Below, piece by piece: positions 1 to 7,283 of a stretch of 58,943 bases of DNA. How positions within the stretch are numbered: position 1 is the first letter of the stretch; each line of letters opens with the position of its first letter. A model generated the notes under the pieces. The model had not been told where the DNA came from. It saw only the letters and a list, made by a program, of their open reading frames with translations, and did not search any database. Source of the DNA: Arsukibacterium sp. MJ3. GTDB taxonomy: Bacteria > Pseudomonadota > Gammaproteobacteria > Enterobacterales > Alteromonadaceae. The translations under genes were made by a program, and so were the position numbers. The stretch is from assembly GCF_000987765.1 (NCBI RefSeq), contig NZ_LAHP01000021.1, forward strand, positions 1-58,943, in the 5' to 3' direction.

Positions 1-235
1 CGGTTTCATCACCTTGAAGTAGCGGCAACACAATACTATCCCAAATAGACTCAAGTGGATCTGTACGTGTTCGCCATTGACGTTTAATGGCCGAAGGCGA
101 TTCATTCTGTTTATCGATACGCCTTGCGGAACGCTCTGAAATACCTGCTTTCGCAGCGGCGACAACTTGGCTATTACGCTTTTTATGTTTCATGTAAATA
201 GTGACCTGTTGATCAGTGATTCGTGTTCCCGGCAC
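1..235 (-). CDS. istA: IS21-family transposase IstA, N-terminal part (runs off the window)
   Basis: Only the first 78 or so residues are inside the window; the rest lies left of base 1. The translation begins V-P-G-T-R-I-T-D-Q-Q-V and continues with MKHKKRNSQVVAAAKAGIS and ERSARRID, the helix-turn-helix region typical of IS21-family IstA transposases that bind the terminal repeats. I place the start at the GTG at 235; an in-frame ATG at 193 is a possible alternative. The terminal repeats of the element lie directly upstream, as expected. IstB is not visible. Whether the element is intact cannot be judged from this end. Confidence 0.8.
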   Translation of the reverse strand, partial: MPGTRITDQQVTIYMKHKKRNSQVVAAAKAGISERSARRIDKQNESPSAIKRQWRTRTDPLESIWDSIVLPLLQGDET

Positions 236-278
236 AGTAAACTCCTTCGTTCTGCTGCACCGAACCTTATCAGATCAA

Positions 279-323
279 CCGGCCAAGATAATTGTCGCTA
301 GACCGGCCACCGTAATTGTCGCT
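279..323 (-). repeat. Terminal repeats of the IS21-like element
   Basis: Two 21-bp direct repeats at 279-299 and 303-323 share 18 of 21 bases (ccggcca-NNN-taattgtcgct). IS21-family elements carry such multiple transposase-binding repeats near their ends. The outer tip is probably near 334, where the minus-strand sequence reads TGTGCC. That puts the insertion boundary about 12 bp from the stop codon of the neighbouring DUF3644 gene. The exact end cannot be fixed without the other end of the element. Confidence 0.65.
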
Positions 324-345
324 TAATAGGCACATCAGAAATTTA

Positions 346-1662
346 CTAGGAATGTTTTTTCTTACTCATCATTTTCTTAGCTTTTGCGACAAAATCATCC
401 TCTTGGGTAATTCGTCTTACTAACTCCGAGACTGCTCCATCAGAATATTGATGCCTATCGGCAAATTTCGCATGATGATGATAGGTATTATTCGAGTTTC
501 TCCAACCGAGTCGGGCAATAGATGCTTGTATGCAATGGGTATTTAATTCAGGTTTTCCTGTCTTTTTACTTCGCCCGGGTATGCACTTTTCAAGTTTCTG
601 CACATCTCGCTCATCAATTAATTGGTTATTAACTAAGAGTTGCAACTTTTTAAGTGAATGAGGATGTGATTTATCTAAATCTACCGGCTTCTCAATAACT
701 GTAAGTCTTTGCCGAAGATCGCTAAGATCGTTTGCTGTGCCGGTGGCTTTCGTTAGAACAACCTGGGCATCACCTTCACCATGCGCAAAAACAAGATGTA
801 CTTTGAGCGGTATGGCGAAAGCCATATCATCTGCTTGTTCAACTTCACGCTGAATATCTGCGGCTAATTCTAGTATTTCTTGTGCAGCGGAGCCATATTG
901 TGTTTTTAACATCGACATCGCTGGTAGCTTAAAGTCGCCGACAATTGTCATCATGCCAGTGTGTTGAACGGCTAAAAAAGGAACTTGTGCGAAGCTCTCA
1001 AACTCTGACGAGAAATTAAGTACCCCTGATTGAAAAATGCGCGAGGCAATAGCTTGTAATTCAGGCATCAATAAGTGTACGGCTTGATCACGCCAGTCGG
1101 TTACTATTTCGATATTTCTGCGTACTAAATCTTTTTCATTATATAGCCTGGCTAAACAAACTCGTAATGAGACTGTGTGTCGGATACCTTTTTTATTAGC
1201 AGCTTCGAAAATACTATCTTCGCCATCACGCTCAATTAACCGCGCTTTGGCCAACTGTTCCCACGCAGTGCAAAACAGCAGCACAAAACCGTCTAGCTTA
1301 TTTTCCAGTGATGGTCTGTTATATAGCTCTAGCGCTAGCATCATGTTATCGCGAGCTTTCTTAAGTAGTGCTTTAGCAAGCTGTGATTTACACTTGTGGC
1401 CAAGCTCCTGAAAGTGCTTGCTTTGCGATAAACGTTTTTGAAATTCAACGAAGGATAAATCCAGCGTGTTTATAGCCTGAAACGCTCCATCAGTTGTTTC
1501 AGTAACAAACTGCGTGATTTGGCCTTTGATGTAATAGGTTGCAAAGGTGCTGGCTTTCCAGCCAGAGGCGCCAATTAACGTATCACGAGTAAAGCTTTTA
1601 CCCGTGCGCTCTGCATGTTGGAGAAAATTAAAAAACTGATGCTGACTTTGGCGTCCGGCCAT
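346..1662 (-). CDS. DUF3644-type protein with HEPN-like R-x4-H motif; last gene of the defence operon
   Basis: A 438-residue protein. The segment KARDNMMLALELYNRPSLEN followed by an LDGFVLLFCTAWEQL stretch resembles the DUF3644 family. About residue 191-196 it contains W-R-D-Q-A-V-H, an R-x4-H arrangement matching the catalytic motif of HEPN ribonucleases; I infer a possible RNase effector but cannot prove the fold. An ATG at 1677 is in frame, but AGGAGA sits 6 nt before the ATG at 1662, so I use that start. It begins 20 bp after the reverse transcriptase stop and ends about 12 bp from the IS21 end, so it is the last gene of the operon as it now stands. The C-terminus is Lys-rich (KKMMSKKKHS). 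Function is unproven; a role as toxin or nucleic-acid-binding partner of the RT is an inference from context. Confidence 0.7.
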   Translation of the reverse strand: MAGRQSQHQFFNFLQHAERTGKSFTRDTLIGASGWKASTFATYYIKGQITQFVTETTDGAFQAINTLDLSFVEFQKRLSQSKHFQELGHKCKSQLAKALLKKARDNMMLALELYNRPSLENKLDGFVLLFCTAWEQLAKARLIERDGEDSIFEAANKKGIRHTVSLRVCLARLYNEKDLVRRNIEIVTDWRDQAVHLLMPELQAIASRIFQSGVLNFSSEFESFAQVPFLAVQHTGMMTIVGDFKLPAMSMLKTQYGSAAQEILELAADIQREVEQADDMAFAIPLKVHLVFAHGEGDAQVVLTKATGTANDLSDLRQRLTVIEKPVDLDKSHPHSLKKLQLLVNNQLIDERDVQKLEKCIPGRSKKTGKPELNTHCIQASIARLGWRNSNNTYHHHAKFADRHQYSDGAVSELVRRITQEDDFVAKAKKMMSKKKHS

Positions 1663-1682
1663 ATGCAATCTCCTCATTAAGA

Positions 1683-3272
1683 TTAATAAGCGTTACCATC
1701 GTATGGTGTAAAAGAGGGCGTTGTAGGAAGCTCCATATCATCCCAGTCAGCTTTTGCTCGATAGAAAGAAACATTCCTTCTTTTTAAAAAGGAAAAGCTA
1801 GGATCAGCGCTTACGTAATCATGCTTATTTTTTGCTTGCAACCAGCCTTTTATATTTGACTCATAGGCTAGCAGCCACTGATCACCATACAGTTCCTCTT
1901 TATTTAGATACTCTTCCCAAACCGTTTTATTTAACTTCTTGTCAGTTAGGTTATTTTGCTGACAGTCCAAAGCTAAAAGCGCAACACAAGAGTCACGGCA
2001 TGAGGAAACTTTGTCGCAGGTGTCACTGAACAATCTCAGCTCAAGCGCAAGACACCCCCACAACGCGTTTGCAACCTCACTGGAATGCTTAAGGCTGGCA
2101 TGTTCCAGAATAATTGTGTTTAAAAGCGTTGTTAATTCATTTACTAAGATAGATTTACTTTCTCTTTTTTGAATAATCTGAGTTAAGACAAATGGCAGGC
2201 ATGCAGGCTCAGGTGCCACAGACAGCAGCAGCAAACGCTGTAAAAGCTCCCAATTTTCTTCCCGTAATCTTAGAGAGCTTAGACAAGCGATCGCCCATTG
2301 CATGACAGGTTCATCATTATGAATACGATGATATTCAAATGCCTTAGAAAAGTAAGTTTCAAGATCAGATGATTGAAATTTTACGCTATGCCTGAACTCA
2401 AAACTTTTGAAGTATGTAGCCCATTCTTCTTCTAAACGAAGTGGTAATTTTTCGATTTTCGTCTTTTTGATATTTAAAGCCAGCTCAAATTCAGCCAACT
2501 CTGCGTCTAGTAAATGATATGCACGTTCTGCTTCATCACGATTTACAAAGCTAATTTCATAATCGTCAATAAAGCGATGTCCTTTTGCTTCTGGTGATGC
2601 ATTGGCTAAAGCTTTATCTACTCTATGCATTAACATTTCAGCAATTACTAGTGAGGTATCTGGGCCGATTGGTATCCCCACAGTTTGACCGTCCTGCCCT
2701 TGCCGAACAAGATAGTCTAATTTATTGCCTAGGCTATCCAGTTTACGGTTCGCTTTAGCCACCTTTTTCCCATGTAAAGCCCAAGGGATTGAATGCGTAT
2801 AAATACTATGATAGAAACGACTAATGTCTGTTTTTAAAAGGTAACGTGCACCTATCCTATCCCGAATAGCGAGTGGTATACGTCCATTTTGCGGATAGCG
2901 ACCATTTATCGCCCGCCCCTCAGTTTTGTATTCAGGCGCAGTTGCAGCAAATTTTGAACCAGAAACAACAAGCTTTATTTCTTGCCAGTTTTTGACAATC
3001 TCCCGAGCTAGCAGAAAAAATAACACGGGATTACAGATACTGAGCTGCCGACGAAGAAGTCCTCCACGCGCAAGAGAGTAAAAAACTTCTTTGGCTACAG
3101 GAATTTTGGACTCTTTAACGATTGGCTTGCCAAAATGCCCTGGCATTTCGATACCAATAATCTCATTTTTTTCGTAAGCCGCGTCAAGTGCCCTAGCATA
3201 AGATTCTGTAGTGAATGGTTTGGGCAGCTCTTTGGGGAAATAGCCACGCTCTAAAAGTCCTTTTAATTCCAC
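1683..3272 (-). CDS. Abi/UG-like reverse transcriptase of the defence operon
   Basis: 529 residues. RT motifs are visible in order: motif A around D149 (LLKTDISRFYHSIY), motif B around 195-215 (GQTVGIPIGPDTS), the catalytic motif C at 233-238 as RFIDDY (FIDD in place of the usual YADD), then NIKKTKIEKLP. The N-terminus GYFPKELPKPFTT occurs in defence-type RTs. The last 230 residues or so are helical and Leu-rich with no maturase, HNH or integrase domain, similar in layout to Abi-type RTs (AbiA/AbiK) and the UG families that carry helical repeats. The start is GTG at 3272 with AAGGA about 10 nt before it, 13 bp after the membrane-protein stop. That leaves little room for a retron-style non-coding RNA upstream. 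Expected role: phage defence through untemplated or templated DNA synthesis. The exact class cannot be assigned here. Confidence 0.88.
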   Translation of the reverse strand: MELKGLLERGYFPKELPKPFTTESYARALDAAYEKNEIIGIEMPGHFGKPIVKESKIPVAKEVFYSLARGGLLRRQLSICNPVLFFLLAREIVKNWQEIKLVVSGSKFAATAPEYKTEGRAINGRYPQNGRIPLAIRDRIGARYLLKTDISRFYHSIYTHSIPWALHGKKVAKANRKLDSLGNKLDYLVRQGQDGQTVGIPIGPDTSLVIAEMLMHRVDKALANASPEAKGHRFIDDYEISFVNRDEAERAYHLLDAELAEFELALNIKKTKIEKLPLRLEEEWATYFKSFEFRHSVKFQSSDLETYFSKAFEYHRIHNDEPVMQWAIACLSSLRLREENWELLQRLLLLSVAPEPACLPFVLTQIIQKRESKSILVNELTTLLNTIILEHASLKHSSEVANALWGCLALELRLFSDTCDKVSSCRDSCVALLALDCQQNNLTDKKLNKTVWEEYLNKEELYGDQWLLAYESNIKGWLQAKNKHDYVSADPSFSFLKRRNVSFYRAKADWDDMELPTTPSFTPYDGNAY

Positions 3273-3285
3273 TGTACGTTATTCC

Positions 3286-3975
3286 TTAGTTTTCTTTAGT
3301 TTCAGCTGAAAGCTTTTCGTCTTTAGCCAATTGCTTAGCAGGCCAATTAAGATTGTCTATTAAAAACGCGCTATAAACGGTAGGTGCCTGATAACTATAA
3401 AATTCATTTGCACGTTTGGTTAGTAATGCACTTACGCAATAACTTGCGAAAAACCAAACGAAAGCCCCGCAATTAGGCTCGGTGATAACATAAACCACAC
3501 CAGACAAAAGCAATATGAAACTGCAGTTCCGGTAAAAACCGTAACGTGCTAAAAACACCATAAAGGTGGTACTGAGCTGTTTCGTTTCGACATATTCTTT
3601 GCATAACAAAAACGGCTTTTCAATTTGGCCATTTAAATCGCCAAATCCGTTTTCCTTGATATATTGCTCCATCATCACTTCATCAGCTTTTCGTGTTTGA
3701 TTGTCCTTTGGTAACCAAAAGTAAATAAACCTCCCCAAATATCTTTCAAAGAAGTTTGCTAGCGGTTCAATCAGCAAACCAACTAAAGTCAACACAATTG
3801 GCGCAACCACAATAATATAAGTAGTTGGCAACTTTATTAGGAATTCAACAACCACTTCAGACTTGGGCATTTGAGCGGTTACCGCTAGCACAATGCAGGT
3901 AGCAATCAAGGCAAATACGCCAGTCATAAAGAACGTGAAAATGTCCCAGAGTGAGATTCTGATTTTTTCTATCAT
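3286..3975 (-). CDS. Four-helix membrane protein between hsdS and the reverse transcriptase
   Basis: 229 residues, family not recognised. Hydrophobic segments lie at about residues 10-32, 50-72, 148-166 and 169-187, giving two hairpins joined by a soluble stretch of about 75 residues that carries charged helices (KADEVMMEQYIKENGFG). Its start overlaps the hsdS stop as ATGA, so the two are translationally coupled, and it ends 13 bp before the RT. In antiphage systems, small membrane proteins beside an RT or nuclease often act as the killing effector or membrane anchor; that role is inferred from position only. It is absent from ordinary type I restriction operons. Confidence 0.75.
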   Translation of the reverse strand: MIEKIRISLWDIFTFFMTGVFALIATCIVLAVTAQMPKSEVVVEFLIKLPTTYIIVVAPIVLTLVGLLIEPLANFFERYLGRFIYFWLPKDNQTRKADEVMMEQYIKENGFGDLNGQIEKPFLLCKEYVETKQLSTTFMVFLARYGFYRNCSFILLLSGVVYVITEPNCGAFVWFFASYCVSALLTKRANEFYSYQAPTVYSAFLIDNLNWPAKQLAKDEKLSAETKEN

Positions 3976-5762
3976 GCCACCACCTGTTCGACTAATGCGT
4001 CAGCTAATACAGATTGTGAGTGTTTGGAGGTATCTATCATTCCTGATAACGCGTCACAAATAATCATTAGTTCATCTAACTTGCTAATAATTCTGTTCTG
4101 CTCGTTTTCTGGAGGTAAACAAAGTAGAAATTTTTTTATACTTTCTTGGGTGATACTAGCTTGATTAGCTGTGCCTTGAGCCTCTATGAATAAATAATTT
4201 TTAAATGATAGGGATCTCAGGTTTGCCAGCAGTAACGAAGGAGTTATTCCTTTCCAAGCTCTTAATTTCACTGCATTTTGATTAAGCAGCGAATTATCAA
4301 ATAATTTTCGGATCATAAAAGTTCTTCCAACTGCCGATAATGGTGCTGAAAACCAACTGCCGACAGTTGTCATAACAATGTCCCCTTCGCTAAGCAAGTA
4401 TTGATCGAATTCAGCCACTGTCTCTGGTGCAATATAGACGGAATTTTGAATATGATTATCTGTTAGGTTTTGGATTTTTGTAATCATAACCCCACTATCT
4501 AAATAATTTTCTGACTTAAATGCATACCCTTTCTGAAATGCAGCTAAATCCCCTAACCTACACCACTCCCAACCTTCCGGCAGTTCAAACGGTTTTTCTT
4601 CATCACTTATCGGCGGTAGCGGTTTTTGTTTTTTGATTTTACCGGCTTTAACTAGGGCGTCTTTCTCAAAGGCGATGCGTTTTAGTAATTCGCTGGCGGG
4701 TTCGTCGTTGGGGTCTTGTTTACACAGCTTGCCCATTACCGCCAGTTGCAGGATGCTTTGTTTTAGGGCGTTGATGCTGTATTCGGTGGTAAATAGCGTG
4801 TCGAAATGCGCTGCTAAGCGCTGCCAGTTGCTGGCCAGTTCTTCAGCGTTGTGGCTTTGGGTTAAGGTGGCCAGTAAGGCATCGACCAGTTGGTTATGCG
4901 CATCGATACTTTGGTAGCTTTGCTGTTCCAGTTGATCGCAAAGTGCCATTAGCTCTTCAATCTTAACACTGATCGCATGTTGCTCAGTTATCGGGGGAAC
5001 CGGCACTAACACCTCAGTTCCCCTTGCGATTGTTAGAGTATGAACTGTTGTGCCCATACTTCCGTTGTGTATCTGCTCAATCCAAGTTGGCGATTTGAAG
5101 AAATGAAGAAAGAATTCAGGTTCAATATTGTAAACATTCTTAAATATAAGAACACTTGCATCTTTGAAGTAAAACTTGTCCTGTTGATTTACCAAGTAAG
5201 GAACACCAATTGTCCCTACTCCAGTTAGCATTACATCATTGGTCTCTGGCGTTGTGCCTGTTTCTGTAAGAGTTTGGTATAACTCTTCTGATATGAATAA
5301 CTCATTCTCGACTGAACCAAACTTGCACAAAGATACAATTTCTCGCGTCCTGTAGAAAGGTATACCAGTTGATGTCCAATCTTTTTGATGTACACGACTG
5401 CTCGAAGTTAACCAACCCAAAGATCCAAGCCTAGACCACTCCCAACCAACTGGCAACTCAAAAGGCTTTTCCTCATCCGATATCGGCAGAAAAGGCTTCT
5501 GCTTTTTAAGCTTACCGGCTTTAACCAACGCCTCTTTCTCAGTAGCAATGCGCTTTAATAACTCATTGGCAGGTTCATCGTTTGGATCTTGTGGCACGAG
5601 CTTGCCGCGCACGGCCAGTTCTAAAATTAGCTCACGCAGTTTTTTTATGCCGGTTAGCTCAATCTTATTATTGCTGCCGCGCCCTGCGGTGCTTTTGGCG
5701 GTTTGTGCCTGTGTCCATAAGTCTAAATGCTGGGTAATTAGCTGTTCAACCTTAACCGCCAT
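3972..5762 (-). CDS. hsdS: Type I restriction-modification specificity subunit HsdS
   Basis: About 596 residues from the ATG at 5762; an in-frame upstream ATG at 5783 overlaps hsdM and is less likely. HsdS holds the two target-recognition domains that read the halves of the bipartite site. The protein is visibly two-fold repeated: a conserved block (QDPNDEP, LLKRIA, EKxALVKAGK, KKQKP, PISDEEKPFELP, GWEW, RLG) occurs before each recognition domain, near residues 60-112 and again near 350-400. The second halves diverge, so two different half-sites are expected. It starts one base after the hsdM stop and its own stop overlaps the membrane-protein start. The recognition sequence cannot be predicted. 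Confidence 0.93.
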   Translation of the reverse strand: MAVKVEQLITQHLDLWTQAQTAKSTAGRGSNNKIELTGIKKLRELILELAVRGKLVPQDPNDEPANELLKRIATEKEALVKAGKLKKQKPFLPISDEEKPFELPVGWEWSRLGSLGWLTSSSRVHQKDWTSTGIPFYRTREIVSLCKFGSVENELFISEELYQTLTETGTTPETNDVMLTGVGTIGVPYLVNQQDKFYFKDASVLIFKNVYNIEPEFFLHFFKSPTWIEQIHNGSMGTTVHTLTIARGTEVLVPVPPITEQHAISVKIEELMALCDQLEQQSYQSIDAHNQLVDALLATLTQSHNAEELASNWQRLAAHFDTLFTTEYSINALKQSILQLAVMGKLCKQDPNDEPASELLKRIAFEKDALVKAGKIKKQKPLPPISDEEKPFELPEGWEWCRLGDLAAFQKGYAFKSENYLDSGVMITKIQNLTDNHIQNSVYIAPETVAEFDQYLLSEGDIVMTTVGSWFSAPLSAVGRTFMIRKLFDNSLLNQNAVKLRAWKGITPSLLLANLRSLSFKNYLFIEAQGTANQASITQESIKKFLLCLPPENEQNRIISKLDELMIICDALSGMIDTSKHSQSVLADALVEQVVA

Positions 5763-5763
5763 G

Positions 5764-7257
5764 CTAGAGCCCTGCCTTGTCACTGCGGTTTTGGCTACTT
5801 GGTGCTAAAGCCTCACTGAGTATGCTTTTTAGCTGGTCGCGAAGCTGTTGTATTTCTTGCTGCTGCTGAGCATAACTGGCTAATAGCTCTTGTGGATCAT
5901 GGCTTATTTGCTCACCAATATGTGGGTTTTTGCAGTCGAGGTTATAGTTACGCGCTTTAATATCGGCAACCGATACCTGCCAGGCGAATTGGTTTTCTTC
6001 GCGTGCGGCAAAGCCATCGGCCTCATTGCCCCACCAGGCTTCTTCGGTAACGAATTCTTCCACGCGCATGGGCCGGGTTTTGCTGTAGTTTTTAACGCCT
6101 TCTGGGTATGGGTGCTCGTAAAACCAAATGTGCTTGGTGGGCGTGCCTTTGGTAAAAAACAGCAAGTTAGTTTTAATGCCGGTGTAGGGGTTAAACACAC
6201 CATTGGGCAGCCGCACTATGGTGTGCAGGTTACAGTCTTCTAACAGCTTTTCTTTTAAACGTGACTTCATGCCCTCGCCAAATAAAAAGCCGTCTGGCAG
6301 TACCACAGCGGCGCGGCCGCCGTCGCGAAGTAAGTGAACTATTAATGTCATAAACAAATCGGCAGTTTCGCGGGTACGAAACGCTTGCGGAAAGTTGGTT
6401 TCGATACCGTCTTCTTCCATGCCACCAAACGGCGGGTTGGTAATAATGCAGTCTACCCGCTCTTTTGGCCCCCAGCTAATTAAAGGGCGCGCTAAGGTGT
6501 TGTCGTGGCGTATTTGAAACGGCACTTCAATGCCGTGCAAAATCATGTTGGTGGTAGCCAGTAAATGCGGCAGTGGCTTTTTCTCTACGCCAAAAATACT
6601 GTGTTGTAGTGTTTGCTCATCGCTGGTGGTTTTAACGTAGTGCTTACGCTTATGCTCAATAGTACAGGTTAAAAAACCGCCGGTGCCGCAGGCTGGATCA
6701 AGCACTTTGTCGTCCAACTTGGGGTTAACCATGCGCACCATAAACTCGGTTACCGGGCGCGGGGTATAAAACTCACCGGCATTACCGGCGTTTTGTAAGT
6801 CGCGCAGTATTTGCTCGTACATGTCGCCAAACAAGTGGCGCTCTTGTGCTTTGTTAAAGTCGATACCGTCTTGAATTTTATTGAGCATTTGGCGCAGCAG
6901 CTGGCCAGATTTCATGTAGTTATAGGCATCTTCAAACACGCTTTTAATCACAAACGCCCGTTGGTCGTCGCCTTTTGGCTGTAAGTTTTGTAAGCCTGGA
7001 AATAAGCTGTTGTCGATAAACAGCTTTAACTCTTCGCCGGTTATGCCCTCGGCGTTGGCCGCCCAGTTACGCCAGCGTAAGTGTTCGGGTATGGGTGAGG
7101 TGTAATTACCAAACAGCTCCCATTCTTGCTCTTTGTCATCATAAATTTTTAAAAACAGCATCCAAACCAACTGGCCAATACGCTGGGCGTCGCCATCGAC
7201 CCCCACGTCTTTGCGCATAATGTCTTGAATAGATTTAATGGTACTGCTGATAGACAT
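5764..7257 (-). CDS. hsdM: Type I restriction-modification methyltransferase HsdM
   Basis: 497 residues. Adenine-N6 methyltransferase that, with HsdS, methylates the host sites and forms the core of the restriction complex. Clear motifs: GEFYTPRPV at 161-169, the SAM-binding DPACGTGGFL at 187-196 and the catalytic NPPFGG at 274-279. An N-terminal helical domain (about 1-140) and a C-terminal helical tail (QELLASYAQQQQEIQQLRDQL) complete the usual layout. It lies between hsdR (26 bp gap) and hsdS (1 bp gap). Long open frames on the opposite strand in this gene are shadows. The gene appears intact. Confidence 0.96.
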   Translation of the reverse strand: MSISSTIKSIQDIMRKDVGVDGDAQRIGQLVWMLFLKIYDDKEQEWELFGNYTSPIPEHLRWRNWAANAEGITGEELKLFIDNSLFPGLQNLQPKGDDQRAFVIKSVFEDAYNYMKSGQLLRQMLNKIQDGIDFNKAQERHLFGDMYEQILRDLQNAGNAGEFYTPRPVTEFMVRMVNPKLDDKVLDPACGTGGFLTCTIEHKRKHYVKTTSDEQTLQHSIFGVEKKPLPHLLATTNMILHGIEVPFQIRHDNTLARPLISWGPKERVDCIITNPPFGGMEEDGIETNFPQAFRTRETADLFMTLIVHLLRDGGRAAVVLPDGFLFGEGMKSRLKEKLLEDCNLHTIVRLPNGVFNPYTGIKTNLLFFTKGTPTKHIWFYEHPYPEGVKNYSKTRPMRVEEFVTEEAWWGNEADGFAAREENQFAWQVSVADIKARNYNLDCKNPHIGEQISHDPQELLASYAQQQQEIQQLRDQLKSILSEALAPSSQNRSDKAGL

Positions 7258-7283
7258 AACGTTTCCTAAAAAATGGCTTAGCG

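Noticed and set aside
1683..3975. RT as retron, DGR or group II intron
   Set aside because: No msr/msd space upstream, no VR/TR repeats or Avd-like gene, and no maturase or HNH domain are seen.
5890..6243. Long open frames on both strands inside hsdM
   Set aside because: They are shadows of the GC-rich third positions of hsdM, without a ribosome-binding site or known motif.
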